From NCBI GenBank assembly GCA_003151155.1, contig PLWX01000072.1, positions 14,483-78,482 of the forward strand: 64,000 nt of DNA, given 5' to 3'. Below are positions 10,360 to 20,943 of this stretch, one piece after another; the stretch's first letter is position 1, and every line of letters begins with the position of its first letter. The stretch is from Acidobacteriaceae bacterium. GTDB taxonomy: Bacteria > Acidobacteriota > Terriglobia > Terriglobales > Acidobacteriaceae. Under the pieces are notes generated by a model, which worked only from the letters and a program-made list of their open reading frames with translations, was not told the origin of the DNA and ran no database searches. The translations under genes were made by a program, and so were the position numbers.

Positions 10360-11583
10360 ATGGATCGATCGAGAATCACCATTTTCGATACCACGCTGCG
10401 CGATGGCGAACAGTCTCCGGGGTGCAGCATGAACGCGCCGGAGAAGCTGCGGATGGCGCGCCAGTTGGACCGCCTCGGTGTCGACGTGATCGAAGCCGGT
10501 TTCCCAATCTCGTCCGAAGGCGATTTCGAGTCGGTGAGGATGATCGCCGCCGAAATCCGACGCCCCAAGATTGCCGGTCTCGCCCGTGCCCACGCCAAGG
10601 ACATCGAGCGCGCCTGGCATGCCCTGGAGCATGCAGCCCGCCCGCGCATCCATGTTTTCCTGGCTACCAGTGATATTCACCTGAAATACAAGCTCCGCAT
10701 GACGCGTGAGCAGTGCATTGAGCAGGCCTTTGAGCAGGTGCGGTTCGCGCGATCGCTGTGCTCTGACATCGAATTTTCGCCGGAAGACGCTACCCGTACA
10801 GACCTTGAGTTCCTTTGCTCGGTATGCGAAGCGGTGGTCGAAGCCGGCGCCACGACCCTGAACCTGCCCGATACTGTTGGCTACACGGTTCCTTCTGACA
10901 TCACGCGCATCTTCAGCGCCGTTCGCGAGCGAATTCGTCGCGACGACGTTGTTCTCTCCTGCCACTGCCACAACGATCTTGGCTTGGCAGTTGCTAACTC
11001 TCTGGCAGCGGTAGAGGCCGGGGCGCGGCAAATCGAATGCACTATCAACGGTATCGGCGAACGAGCCGGCAACGCTTCCCTGGAAGAAGTTGCGATGGCG
11101 ATCCGGGTACGATCCGACGCTTATCCCTACGAGCTCGGGCTCCATACTGAGCAGCTTTATCCCACCAGCGCTCTGCTCTCTGAAATTACTGGCGCTCAGG
11201 TGCAGGCCAACAAGGCCATCGTCGGGCGCAATGCTTTTGCCCACGAAGCCGGCATTCACCAGGACGGCGTGCTCAAGAACCCGTTGACTTACGAGATTAT
11301 GACGCCGCACTCCGTTGGCGTCCCCGATAACAAGTTAGTATTAGGCAAGCACTCCGGACGCAGCGCCCTGAATCATCGTTGCGAGGAACTTGGCTACCGC
11401 TTTACGCGCCGCGATCTCGACAACGTCTATCGACGCTTTGTCGACCTTGCCGACCAGGTGAAGGTGGTGGAAGACACTCACTTGCTGCGCATTATCCGTG
11501 AAGAGATGGCCATGGGTGTAATGCCCGATTTGGTTGAACCTACCCGCGCGGCTGGCGCTTCTGCGCACGCTGCTACCAGTTAA
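10360..11583 (+). CDS. leuA: 2-isopropylmalate synthase (short form)
   Basis: 407 aa; [56 protein letters not shown]; followed by leuB, leuC, leuD. Confidence 0.92.
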   Translation: MDRSRITIFDTTLRDGEQSPGCSMNAPEKLRMARQLDRLGVDVIEAGFPISSEGDFESVRMIAAEIRRPKIAGLARAHAKDIERAWHALEHAARPRIHVFLATSDIHLKYKLRMTREQCIEQAFEQVRFARSLCSDIEFSPEDATRTDLEFLCSVCEAVVEAGATTLNLPDTVGYTVPSDITRIFSAVRERIRRDDVVLSCHCHNDLGLAVANSLAAVEAGARQIECTINGIGERAGNASLEEVAMAIRVRSDAYPYELGLHTEQLYPTSALLSEITGAQVQANKAIVGRNAFAHEAGIHQDGVLKNPLTYEIMTPHSVGVPDNKLVLGKHSGRSALNHRCEELGYRFTRRDLDNVYRRFVDLADQVKVVEDTHLLRIIREEMAMGVMPDLVEPTRAAGASAHAATS

Positions 11584-11589
11584 GGGATC

Positions 11590-12684
11590 ATGAAACTCAA
11601 AATTACAGTGCTGAGCGGTGATGGCGTCGGACCTGAAGTAACGGCCGAAGCCGTGCGCGTATTGCGCGCCATCGCGAATGTCAACGGCTACGAATTCCAA
11701 TTCACCGAAGCGGACGCCGGCGGTGTCGCCATTCGTAAACACGGCAGCCCGCTGCCCGAGCGCACCTTGCACGCGTGCCTGGAAGCTGACGCTGTGCTGC
11801 TTGGCGCGGTAGGCCATCCTGAGTTCGATGGCATGCCCCGCGAGAAGAAGCCCGAGACGGGCCTGCTCGCTTTGCGTCAGGCGCTAGGTGGCTTTGCGAA
11901 TCTGCGCCCGGTGCAAGCTTACCCGGCGCTGGTCGATTCCTCTCCTATCAAGTCGGATATTGTTTTCGGCGCGGATGTCATGATCGTTCGCGAACTGCTG
12001 GGCGGCCTCTATTTCGGCGAGCCTCGCGGCTTAAAAGACGATACCGCCACCAACACCATGAGCTACTCGCGCTACGAAGTCGAGCGCGTGGCCCACATCG
12101 CATTCCAGCAAGCTCGCGGTCGTCGCAAGAAGGTGACGTCGGTTGACAAAGCGAACGTATTGGAGTGCTCGCAGCTCTGGCGGCAGGTTGTGAACGAAGT
12201 CGCCAAAGAATATCCGGACGTGAAGCTCGAACATGCTTACGTAGATTCCTTTGCGATGCGTCTCATTCAGGCCCCCACTGCGTTTGATGTAGTGCTTACT
12301 GAAAATCTTTTCGGCGACATTCTCTCCGACGAAGCTGCGGTGATCGGCGGCTCACTTGGGCTGCTCGCGTCGGCCACGATTGGTGGCGAGGTTGATTTGT
12401 ATGAGCCGGTACACGGTTCTGCTCCGGATATCGCGGGTAAAGGAATTGCCAATCCCATCGGGGCAATCAATTCAGCTGCCATGATGCTTCGGCACACGGC
12501 AAAGCTCGAACAGGATGCCCGCCTCATCGAGTCGGCAGTAAATGCCGTGCTGCTCGATGGCTATCGCACCCGCGATTTGGTCGCATCATCGCGCAAATTC
12601 AATACCACCGCAGAGGTCGGCGCTGCCATTGAGCGCCAATGTGCGGACATGGCAATCAGCCATTACGCCTATCACGCGGTTTAA
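11590..12684 (+). CDS. leuB: 3-isopropylmalate dehydrogenase
   Basis: [16 protein letters not shown]...; [18 protein letters not shown]. Confidence 0.97.
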   Translation: MKLKITVLSGDGVGPEVTAEAVRVLRAIANVNGYEFQFTEADAGGVAIRKHGSPLPERTLHACLEADAVLLGAVGHPEFDGMPREKKPETGLLALRQALGGFANLRPVQAYPALVDSSPIKSDIVFGADVMIVRELLGGLYFGEPRGLKDDTATNTMSYSRYEVERVAHIAFQQARGRRKKVTSVDKANVLECSQLWRQVVNEVAKEYPDVKLEHAYVDSFAMRLIQAPTAFDVVLTENLFGDILSDEAAVIGGSLGLLASATIGGEVDLYEPVHGSAPDIAGKGIANPIGAINSAAMMLRHTAKLEQDARLIESAVNAVLLDGYRTRDLVASSRKFNTTAEVGAAIERQCADMAISHYAYHAV

Positions 12685-12690
12685 CAACTC

Positions 12691-12712
12691 CCCGGCCGAA
12701 TGCCGGGTTTTT
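12691..12712 (+). terminator. Terminator-like hairpin between leuB and leuC
   Basis: CCCGGC-cgaat-GCCGGG followed by TTTTT. Confidence 0.55.
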
Positions 12713-12727
12713 CCTGAGAACTGATTG

Positions 12728-14140
12728 ATGTCTGGTCCCCGCACTCTGTTTGAAAAAATCTGGGACGCTCACGTCGTGTGTGTGCCCGACGATCAGCCGC
12801 CCATCCTGTATATCGATCGCCACTACGTTCACGAAGTCACTTCGCCGCAGGCTTATGACGGGCTTCGTGCCGCGAAACGCAAGGTCCGGCGCCCCGATCT
12901 CACCTTTGCAACCGTGGACCACAACGTGCCCACGACCTCTCCCCGGTTAGTAATCAAGGATGACATCGCGGCGCGACAGATCAACGCTCTGCGTACGAAC
13001 TGCGCCGAGTTTGGCGTTCCTCTCTTCGATCTCACTTCCGAAGAGCAGGGAATCGTGCACGTCATAGGTCCGGAATTGGGCCTGACCTTGCCAGGCATGA
13101 CTATCGTCTGTGGTGACAGCCATACCAGCACCCACGGCGCCTTCGGCGCCTTCGCTTTCGGTATCGGTACCTCCGAAGTGGAACATGTACTGGCAACCCA
13201 ATGCCTGCCACAACGCAAACCGAAGACGATGAAGATTGAGGTCTCCGGTGTGCTGCCCGAAGGCGTCACTGCCAAGGACCTTGCGCTCGGCATCATCGGG
13301 CGCCTCGGAACCGACGGTGCTACGGGCTACGTGATCGAATACAGTGGTTCCGCGGTTCGCGCCCTCTCCATGGAAGCCCGCATGACCCTCTGCAACATGA
13401 GTATTGAGGGTGGTGCCCGTGCCGGCCTGATCGGTCCCGACGATACGACGCTCAGCTACGTTCACAACCGTCAATATGCTCCCCAAGGCGCAGCGTGGGA
13501 TGCGGCGGTGAAAGAGTGGAAAGCCCTCAACAGTGATCCCGGCGCGAAGTTTGACCGCGAGGAAAAGGTCGCCGCCGCCGAACTGGCTCCGCAGGTGACC
13601 TGGGGCACGAACCCCGGCATGGTTGTGTCGGTCGGCGAAAAAGTTCCCAATCCCAATTCCACTGCGGATGAAGGCCAGCGCCAATCGCTGGAGCGTGCGC
13701 TCACTTACATGGATCTCAAGCCCGGCACCGCAATCGCCGATATCACGATCGATCGCGTATTCATCGGATCGTGCACTAACTCTCGTATTGAGGATCTACG
13801 CGCCGCTGCAAAGGTCGTCAGCGGATACCATGTCGATTCGCGAGTGAATGCCATGGTCGTCCCCGGCTCACAGCACATTAAAGCCAAGGCCGAGGAGGAA
13901 GGACTCGATCGCATTTTCCTGGAAGCCGGCTTCGAATGGCGCGAGTCGGGATGTTCGATGTGCCTCGGCATGAATCCCGATATCCTTTCGCCCGGCCAGC
14001 GGTGCGCTTCCACCAGCAATCGTAACTTTGAAGGTCGCCAGGGCCGAGGCGGACGTACCCACCTGGTTAGTCCGGCAATGGCGGCGGCAGCGGCCATCAA
14101 AGGCCATTTCACCGATATCCGCGATTGGGAGTACAAGTAG
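12728..14140 (+). CDS. leuC: 3-isopropylmalate dehydratase large subunit
   Basis: [16 protein letters not shown]; Fe-S cluster cysteines in [17 protein letters not shown] and [11 protein letters not shown]. Confidence 0.97.
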   Translation: MSGPRTLFEKIWDAHVVCVPDDQPPILYIDRHYVHEVTSPQAYDGLRAAKRKVRRPDLTFATVDHNVPTTSPRLVIKDDIAARQINALRTNCAEFGVPLFDLTSEEQGIVHVIGPELGLTLPGMTIVCGDSHTSTHGAFGAFAFGIGTSEVEHVLATQCLPQRKPKTMKIEVSGVLPEGVTAKDLALGIIGRLGTDGATGYVIEYSGSAVRALSMEARMTLCNMSIEGGARAGLIGPDDTTLSYVHNRQYAPQGAAWDAAVKEWKALNSDPGAKFDREEKVAAAELAPQVTWGTNPGMVVSVGEKVPNPNSTADEGQRQSLERALTYMDLKPGTAIADITIDRVFIGSCTNSRIEDLRAAAKVVSGYHVDSRVNAMVVPGSQHIKAKAEEEGLDRIFLEAGFEWRESGCSMCLGMNPDILSPGQRCASTSNRNFEGRQGRGGRTHLVSPAMAAAAAIKGHFTDIRDWEYK

Positions 14141-14142
14141 CC

Positions 14143-14748
14143 ATGCAGGCATTTCGCACTCATACCGGCGTGGTCGCTCCGCTGCTGCGCTCCAACGTCG
14201 ATACCGACCAGATCATTCCAAAGCAGTTTCTCAAGCGCATTGAGCGCACCGGCTTCGGCCCATTCCTGTTCTTCGATTGGCGTTTCGATCAGGAGGGCAA
14301 GCCTCGTCCTGAATTCGTGCTCAATCAGCCCGGATTCAAAGGTGCATCGATCCTCGTTTCGGGCAAGAATTTCGGTTGCGGTTCTTCGCGCGAACACGCA
14401 CCGTGGGCGATGGAGGATTTCGGCTTCCGCGTGGTGATCGCGCCAGCCTTTGCCGACATCTTTAAAAATAATTGCCGCAATAGCGGCATTCTTGCAATTA
14501 CTACCTCGCAAGAAAACGTCGACGTGATCGGCCATCGTGCCGAACAAAGCCCGGGCTACCAACTCACGGTGGATCTGGAAAACGGCAAGATCCATGACAA
14601 CGCCGACTTCGCCTTTACGTTCGAGGTCGATCCCTTCACGCGCCGCTGCTTCCTCGAAGGACTCGACGATATCGGCTTGACCCTGCGTCACGAAGGTTCA
14701 ATCCGCAAATTCGAAGAGCGCAGGGCGTCCCACACAGCGACGGCGTAA
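14143..14748 (+). CDS. leuD: 3-isopropylmalate dehydratase small subunit
   Basis: APLLRSNVDTDQIIPKQFLK; GKNFGCGSSREHAPWAM. The ORF track start (14125) is extended; ATG at 14143 is the likely start. Confidence 0.96.
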   Translation: MQAFRTHTGVVAPLLRSNVDTDQIIPKQFLKRIERTGFGPFLFFDWRFDQEGKPRPEFVLNQPGFKGASILVSGKNFGCGSSREHAPWAMEDFGFRVVIAPAFADIFKNNCRNSGILAITTSQENVDVIGHRAEQSPGYQLTVDLENGKIHDNADFAFTFEVDPFTRRCFLEGLDDIGLTLRHEGSIRKFEERRASHTATA

Positions 14749-15213
14749 CTGAAGCGGCAATCGATCATTCCGCAGTAAATCCGCGTGTGCTCCTGTGATG
14801 GATGGAGCGAGTCTTTGTCTATGCGGGGAATGGCGTTGCAGGGGTTACTCATTCGTACTGGGTTCCCCTCCCACACCCCTCTGTAGGTTCAGTAGCTTAT
14901 CGAAACCTCGCAAAATATTCCAGCCAAAGAAGTTATAGGCAAAATATTCAAAAATAAAGGGTTAGAGGTTATTTCGTCGCAGCCGCGGGATTTACCCCGC
15001 TGTCGGGGTCGTTACAAGAAGAGAAAGAGCGGTGGATGATTCATGATGGTGTCCCACGCGAATGCATTAAAGTCCTGCGCTGTCACGAAGTCTGTCCCAC
15101 CGGGGTGTGTCCGACACCCACAAAAGTTCATGAAAGAGACTGTGTATTCAATAGAAGCTGCGGTCCCGCGGGCGCTCTTTCTGATTGACGATGGCCGGCA
15201 CGCATGTGCTTCA

Positions 15214-16773
15214 ATGGCACGCATGATGCTGCGTGTGGGGATGTTGCTAGCGGTCCTGGTTGGGGCGGGAGGGCAGGAGCTGCCTGCCACTGTAGCCGGC
15301 CAACTCGATGGACGGGAAAAGCAGTTAGAGAGCTTGTACGCCGACTATTGGCGCACAGAGTACAAGATTGCTTTAGGCGACCATGCTCTTTCGTCGAGGC
15401 CCATCCAGGAGCAGATCCGGACGGTGGTGTCGGATGAAAGGTTCCTCGCCAATCTCAGGAATGCGAAGTTTTCCGATTCGCTGTTGAAGAAGCGGCAGAA
15501 GCTGTATCTCAACGAGGCCGTTTACACCAAGATCACGAACGATCCGGCGCTGACCGCGGTGGTGGAGCAGATCACTCAGAACGAGAACGGCTTCCGCTTC
15601 AAAGTGGGCGACCGCCAACTTTCACGAGCCGAGGTGACGGACTTACTGGAGCACAATCCGGACCGACAGTTGCGGGAGGAAGCCTGGCGCGCAACGAGCC
15701 AGATCACGGGCGTGAATGGCGCCCGAATTCAAAAGGCGATTCAGCTTCGTAACCAGCTTGCGGTGAAGAACTCGGACGAAATATTTTCCATCTTTCTGTT
15801 GCATCGGAAGGGACTCGAAGTAGAGCAGGTGTTCGATTGGTTCGATCAGATTAAGGAACAGACGGAGCCGGAGTACCAGCGATTGCTGAAACGGATGCGC
15901 AATGAACTGGGCGTTGCCAAGATCGAGCCGTGGGACCTCGATTTCTTTTTCTCGAAGGCGACCAACGACTTTGAAGCGCAGAAGTTTCCGACCGACGACG
16001 GGTGGAAGGAAACGAAGGAACTTGCGGCAAGCCTGGGATACGACCTTGATCCGGTGGAAATGCATGTTGCCGACCTGGGCTTTGGAGGGGCGGCGTATCC
16101 AATTCTGTATGGAAAAGAGGTAAAGATCCTGGCGAACCGATACTCGGGGATCTTTTTCTATGATCGCTTATGGCACGCGACCGGGCATGCATTGCATTAC
16201 CAGATGGTGAATGAGCCATCGTTTCTTTTGCGCGCCAACTACGCGGAACCGATGGATGAAGGGATGGCGCAAGTGATGGCGCTGTTGTTGTACCGTTCCG
16301 AGGTGAACGCGAAACTGTTTACGCTGACACCGGAGCAGGCGAGCGTAGTAGATGCGGCGTACCGGTTGAAGCTGCTGTACACGGTGCGGAACACGATCGC
16401 GGATTCGCTTTCCGAGTTTGAGTCGTATTCCGATCCGGAGAAGGATCCGGCGTCGGTCTATAACCGCATTCACGCGGAGTATCTGGGAGTGGATATGCAC
16501 GATGCCCCGGTGTGGGGGTTCAATCCGATGTATGGTTCCGATCCGATCTATCTGCAAAGTTTTGTTGTAGGCGAGATGGTGGCGCGCCAGATCGAACACA
16601 AGGTAGATGAGAAGTTTGGGCGGAATTGGGGAAAACCCGCTGGGGACTATTTAAGAACGAACTTTTATTCGCGTGGAGCTGAACAGAGTGTTGACGGCTT
16701 TATGCGCGGCGGAACTGGCGAAGCGCTGACGCCGCGGTACTTAGTGCAGTTCCTGGAAAGTTCGAAGAATTGA
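15214..16773 (+). CDS. Exported M2/M3-like metallopeptidase homologue with HATGH in place of HExxH
   Basis: Signal peptide (MARMMLRVGMLLAVLVGAGG); RLWHATGHALHYQMV...MDEGMAQVMA keeps the gluzincin spacing between the second His and the distal Glu. Confidence 0.75.
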   Translation: MARMMLRVGMLLAVLVGAGGQELPATVAGQLDGREKQLESLYADYWRTEYKIALGDHALSSRPIQEQIRTVVSDERFLANLRNAKFSDSLLKKRQKLYLNEAVYTKITNDPALTAVVEQITQNENGFRFKVGDRQLSRAEVTDLLEHNPDRQLREEAWRATSQITGVNGARIQKAIQLRNQLAVKNSDEIFSIFLLHRKGLEVEQVFDWFDQIKEQTEPEYQRLLKRMRNELGVAKIEPWDLDFFFSKATNDFEAQKFPTDDGWKETKELAASLGYDLDPVEMHVADLGFGGAAYPILYGKEVKILANRYSGIFFYDRLWHATGHALHYQMVNEPSFLLRANYAEPMDEGMAQVMALLLYRSEVNAKLFTLTPEQASVVDAAYRLKLLYTVRNTIADSLSEFESYSDPEKDPASVYNRIHAEYLGVDMHDAPVWGFNPMYGSDPIYLQSFVVGEMVARQIEHKVDEKFGRNWGKPAGDYLRTNFYSRGAEQSVDGFMRGGTGEALTPRYLVQFLESSKN

Positions 16774-16821
16774 ACAGAGAGCTTTATCGATTTGTGCGAA
16801 ATCCATTGACCGCGTTCGAGG

Positions 16822-17580
16822 CTAAGCGAGTTTTGCGTCCGGCGGAGGGATGGAGGCCGTGATCCACGAGACGCCGATCATGGCAAGCGCGACGAAGCCG
16901 CTGGTCCATTCGTCGGGGTTGTGCGGCGATGCGGCGATTCGCGGCAAATGCGTAGTGACGACGAAGACCAGGAACATGGTGCCGAGCAGGATCGACGCGA
17001 GACGGAATTGAACGCCGCTGGCGATGGCGAGGGCAGCCGCGAAAAAGGCACCGCCCACAAATTCAGCCCAGAAGAAATGAGCGGGAATCCAAGCGGGGAC
17101 CAACGTCGCGACGAAATGGGCATAGCGAAAATGCGCGATGCCGAAATCGATGAGCGCCAACACCAGCAAAAGGCGTGGGATCAACACGGAGAGGTGCGGA
17201 TACGCTTGACCGCGACGAACCGGCGGAGTGCTGGCTAACAGCAATGCGGCGGCACACATCGAGAGCAGTTCGCAGGCGCCGATCCACTGGTTGGGATCGT
17301 CGGGGTGGGCGAGGATGGGCGATATATGAAACATCGCGATGTTGGCGAGCAGGAGGGCCGCCAGGAAAGCGCCAGCATGTCGCGTGGAGCGATCGAAAAG
17401 GATAGCGGCGCTGAAGAGCACGAGGAGGCCTCCGATCAGACCGACGATGAAGGGGCTCGCCGGCGTCCACGGTGGGGAGGGGCGTGGTCCAAGGGAAAAG
17501 GCATACAGCAGGTGCTGGATTCCGAAGCAGGCGATCGCGAAGGCGAAAAGCGTGCGAGCGAGTTTCGCCAAAGATGTCAT
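16822..17580 (-). CDS. Multi-pass membrane protein, DoxX-like
   Basis: 252 aa, about 7 hydrophobic segments; family assignment tentative. Confidence 0.5.
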   Translation of the reverse strand: MTSLAKLARTLFAFAIACFGIQHLLYAFSLGPRPSPPWTPASPFIVGLIGGLLVLFSAAILFDRSTRHAGAFLAALLLANIAMFHISPILAHPDDPNQWIGACELLSMCAAALLLASTPPVRRGQAYPHLSVLIPRLLLVLALIDFGIAHFRYAHFVATLVPAWIPAHFFWAEFVGGAFFAAALAIASGVQFRLASILLGTMFLVFVVTTHLPRIAASPHNPDEWTSGFVALAMIGVSWITASIPPPDAKLA

Positions 17581-17698
17581 GAGCAGATCGCAATACTATG
17601 CCGGGAACCGTTGCCCGGCGCAATGGGATTGTTCCCACGCCATGAAAGATTCTGGGAACGGTTGACGTGAAAGTTCTGCGGCTGCGAAACTCATTTCG

Positions 17699-18409
17699 AT
17701 GGCCTACAAGGGCAAGATTGAATTTGCGCACGAACGCAGGATTCGCGAGCGCAACACCACGGTTTATCGCATTTGCCACCTGCCGATCTGGATCTGGGTA
17801 TTTTTCCTGGCCCCCGGACCGCTGACGTTCAGCCTCTTCGCACATGGCTTCAACCGCCTGAATGGGCTGTGGCTGGGAGTTGTGCTTGTCTGCGTTTGCG
17901 TGGCCGGATATTTTGCGCAGCTGCCTGGCTGCGAACATGGCCCTTACATTATCCGGTTCGACGAGGATAAACGGAATCCGCTGTACCGGAAGATTTGCTA
18001 CACCTTTGCCTGGAATGCGGCGATCAACTTCGCGCTGCTGAACCTGGTAGGAACGATCATCGCCGTGGCGACCGGCGTTTGGTATATGAAACAGATCTAC
18101 CAGTACGCCTATTTTCCGATCCTGCTCATCGTGCTGGTGCTCGCTGCTTTGGGCCTGCTCCCCCGAGTGGGACGGTCCACAAAGCGAGAAGGGATCGAGC
18201 GACGCTACTTCTACGGGACCGTGTGGTCGGTGACGATTGCACAGACCGCGGTCTTAACTTTGTGGAAGACCCTGCCGAGGACTCCGACGACCAACGTGGT
18301 GAAATTGGTCGTGTATCTGGCGGTCCTTGCATTCATGGGAGTCCTGGCCGTGCGCGGCGTTTTGCCGCGAACCCGTCCGATTCTGCCGGGGGAGACGATC
18401 GCGGAGTGA
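17699..18409 (+). CDS. Multi-pass membrane protein of unknown function
   Basis: 236 aa, several hydrophobic segments, no recognised motif. Confidence 0.6.
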   Translation: MAYKGKIEFAHERRIRERNTTVYRICHLPIWIWVFFLAPGPLTFSLFAHGFNRLNGLWLGVVLVCVCVAGYFAQLPGCEHGPYIIRFDEDKRNPLYRKICYTFAWNAAINFALLNLVGTIIAVATGVWYMKQIYQYAYFPILLIVLVLAALGLLPRVGRSTKREGIERRYFYGTVWSVTIAQTAVLTLWKTLPRTPTTNVVKLVVYLAVLAFMGVLAVRGVLPRTRPILPGETIAE

Positions 18410-18477
18410 GGCACCCCTCACCGACGCAAAGTTGCATTTCGAATTCGTCGCCAAAAATCTTCGTGCCTACGCTCCAC

Positions 18478-20250
18478 CTAGGGAATCACCAGCTTGGTGA
18501 AAGGCGAGACATAAGCCATCAGAGTCACCAGGATCCCGACCAACGCTGCCAGCGCAATCGAGTGGAAGAAGACGTAGCGGAGGATTTGGCCTTCGTGGCC
18601 GTACCATTCTGTCGCAGTACTGGCAACGACGATGGACTGCGCGTCGATCATCTTGCCCATTACGCCGCCGGCGCTGTTCGCCGAACACATCAGCGTGGGT
18701 GAGAGGTGCAACTGTTGCGCTGAGATTTTCTGCAGGCTTCCGAAGAGAACGTTGGACGCAGTGTCGGAGCCGGTGAGCGCGACGCCGAGCCAGCCGAGCA
18801 TGGTTCCGAAGAACGGGTACATCACGCCGGTGCGGGCGAAGGCGAGGCCCATGGTGGCGTCGAGTCCGCCATAGCGGGTGAGGAAGCCGATGGCCATCAT
18901 GGCGCTGATGGTGAGGAGCGAGTAGCGGACCTTCATTAGCGTGGCGCCGTAATTCTTGAGCAGGCTGGGTAGGCCGAGACCCATGATGATGCCGGCGACA
19001 ATCGACGCGACAAAGATGCCGCTTCCGGTGGCGGAGAGCCAGCTCAACACGAACACCGCAGCTTCTTTGGTGGGCGCAGCAACGACCGGAGGCACTCGGA
19101 GTACGAGGTTATGCAGGCCGTGTACCGGGAACTTCGGCGCGGAGAGGCCGTCGAGGAATTTCTTGGCTTGTGGTGTGCCCCATGTGAAAACACAGACGCT
19201 GAGGATGATCCACGGCACCCAGGCGCGAAAGACTTGGCCCCCCGTATAGCGATTTGGGTCGTGGCCAACGTTGTCACCTTCGCCAGGGAATCTCCATACG
19301 CGTTTTGGCTTCCAGAACTTCATGAAGGCGACAAGCGCGCCCATGGAGATCACGGAGGCAACAATGTCCACCAACCATGGACCGTGATAGTTCGAGACAA
19401 GATATTGCGGGACGGCAAAGAAGATTCCTGCGACGGCGATGGCGGGCCAGATTTCCAGCATGGCGCTCCAGCCGACGAAAGCTACGATCAACCAGAAGGG
19501 AACGATGAAAGAGAAGAAGGGCAGAATGCGTCCGACCTGGGCACCGAGGATCATCTCGCTGATGCCGGTAACGCCTTTCAACCCGAGGATAGGCGTGCCG
19601 AGAGCGCCGAAGGCAACCGGCGCGGTGTTCGCGATGAGAGACATCGCCGAGGCTTCGAGAGGGCGGAAGCCGAGACCGATGAGGATGGTCGCAGTGACCG
19701 CGACGGGAGTTCCGAAGCCGGAGGCGCCTTCGAAGAACGCCCCAAAGCAAAACGCGATGAGCAGCAGTTGGAGGCGGCGATCCTGGGTGATGTTCATCAG
19801 GCTGTGCTGCATGATCTCGAAACGCCCGGTAACGACGGTGAGGTTGTAGAGAAAAATGACGTTGATGATAATCCAGCCGATGGGGAGCAAGCCGTATCCA
19901 GCGCCGTAAACCATAGTGGCCGCGGCCATGCGTCCGGGCATGTGGAAGGCAAAGATGGCGGTGATCATGGCGGCTGCGAGTCCGAGGACGGCGGCCCAAT
20001 GGGCATGAACTTTGTTCGAGGCGAGCGCGCCGAGCAAAACGATGACAGGAATCGAGGCGACAATGGTGGAGATGAGCCAGTGGCCGAGCGGGTCATAGCC
20101 CTGCGCCCACGGTGCGCCGACGGCGGGCATGCGCAGGATAACGGTGGCTGCGACCGCTAAAAGGACGACGACAAGAAGAGGAATCCAAGGCGCGGGCGGT
20201 TTCGGTTTGTCGGCGGGAGTTTCGAAGGGAACAGGGTTCCTCGTTGACAT
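18478..20250 (-). CDS. lctP: L-lactate permease
   Basis: 590 aa, LctP family features (FEGASGFGTPVAVTATILIGLGF; GSDTASNVLFGSLQ). Confidence 0.95.
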   Translation of the reverse strand: MSTRNPVPFETPADKPKPPAPWIPLLVVVLLAVAATVILRMPAVGAPWAQGYDPLGHWLISTIVASIPVIVLLGALASNKVHAHWAAVLGLAAAMITAIFAFHMPGRMAAATMVYGAGYGLLPIGWIIINVIFLYNLTVVTGRFEIMQHSLMNITQDRRLQLLLIAFCFGAFFEGASGFGTPVAVTATILIGLGFRPLEASAMSLIANTAPVAFGALGTPILGLKGVTGISEMILGAQVGRILPFFSFIVPFWLIVAFVGWSAMLEIWPAIAVAGIFFAVPQYLVSNYHGPWLVDIVASVISMGALVAFMKFWKPKRVWRFPGEGDNVGHDPNRYTGGQVFRAWVPWIILSVCVFTWGTPQAKKFLDGLSAPKFPVHGLHNLVLRVPPVVAAPTKEAAVFVLSWLSATGSGIFVASIVAGIIMGLGLPSLLKNYGATLMKVRYSLLTISAMMAIGFLTRYGGLDATMGLAFARTGVMYPFFGTMLGWLGVALTGSDTASNVLFGSLQKISAQQLHLSPTLMCSANSAGGVMGKMIDAQSIVVASTATEWYGHEGQILRYVFFHSIALAALVGILVTLMAYVSPFTKLVIP

Positions 20251-20377
20251 GGCGACTAGTCCTTATCGGCGTAGATGTGCGATTGAACCTGCCGATCCAA
20301 GTGGGACGCGAGGATACAACAACGAGGGGAGTTCTGGCGAGCAACAGAATTGTGAACATCCGTTGCCCGCCAGGAGA

Positions 20378-20695
20378 CTAGGCAGCCTTGGTGGTTTTTT
20401 GTGCGGACTTGGAAGCGAGGATCTCGAGCTTTTCGATCTGGGGTGGCTTGGCGAAAAGGTCAGCGTGGGCATTCAGCGCGTCGACGACTTTGCCGGTAGC
20501 GTGCGCCTGACGACCCTGCTCGTCGGAAAAGGTGTCGTAGATGCCGAAGGTGGTTGGACCGATGCGGAAGCCGTACCAAACATTGGTGCCCGGTTCCTGT
20601 TCAACGATGGCTTGAGCCGAGCGAAGAAGGTTTTCGACTTCCTTCTCTTTGCCGGGCTTGGCTTCGAGACGTGCAAGTAACGCCAGTTTGTCCAT
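20378..20695 (-). CDS. Antibiotic biosynthesis monooxygenase (ABM)-domain protein
   Basis: MDKLALLARLEAKPGKEKEVENLLRSAQAIVEQEPGTNVWYGFRIGPTTFGIYDTF; the start at 20695 is preferred over the extended track ORF. Confidence 0.8.
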   Translation of the reverse strand: MDKLALLARLEAKPGKEKEVENLLRSAQAIVEQEPGTNVWYGFRIGPTTFGIYDTFSDEQGRQAHATGKVVDALNAHADLFAKPPQIEKLEILASKSAQKTTKAA

Positions 20696-20791
20696 GTGAG
20701 TTCTCCTTATAGAAGTGCGGTGGGTGCGTACACGTAACGGATGCCAGCCGTCAGCGCGAGACTCTGTCCTGCTCTGGATTTCCAAAAGATT

Positions 20792-20809
20792 CGTGTCAGC
20801 CCTGACACG
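20792..20809. promoter_or_regulatory. 18-bp palindrome CGTGTCAGCCCTGACACG
   Basis: 8-bp perfect arms with 2-nt spacer, about 100 bp upstream of the ABM gene start. Confidence 0.5.
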
Positions 20810-20943
20810 GTCGTGTTCCGTAGCCACGATGTAAATCCTCCAAGAGCAATGTAACTCATTTCATTTCAGCTAATTCCGGATTGGTGACTGCAGTGCATTT
20901 CTCTCTGGCGTAAGCGTTGGAAACCAGACCAGAGGAAATCGAT

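Noticed and set aside
10348-11310. 320-aa minus-strand ORF opposite leuA
   Set aside because: Shadow ORF over the conserved leuA frame.
13705-14691. 328-aa minus-strand ORF over leuC/leuD
   Set aside because: Shadow ORF; both plus-strand frames carry diagnostic motifs.
14985-15010. gcggg-attta-cccgc small hairpin upstream of the metallopeptidase
   Set aside because: Short stem in GC-rich sequence, no T-tract, could be chance.
15043-15213. N-terminal extension of the metallopeptidase homologue
   Set aside because: Non-protein-like sequence before an obvious signal peptide; ATG 15214 preferred.
19111-20160. 349-aa plus-strand ORF opposite lctP
   Set aside because: Antisense shadow in high-GC DNA, biased Glu/Asp/Arg/Gly composition, no motif.
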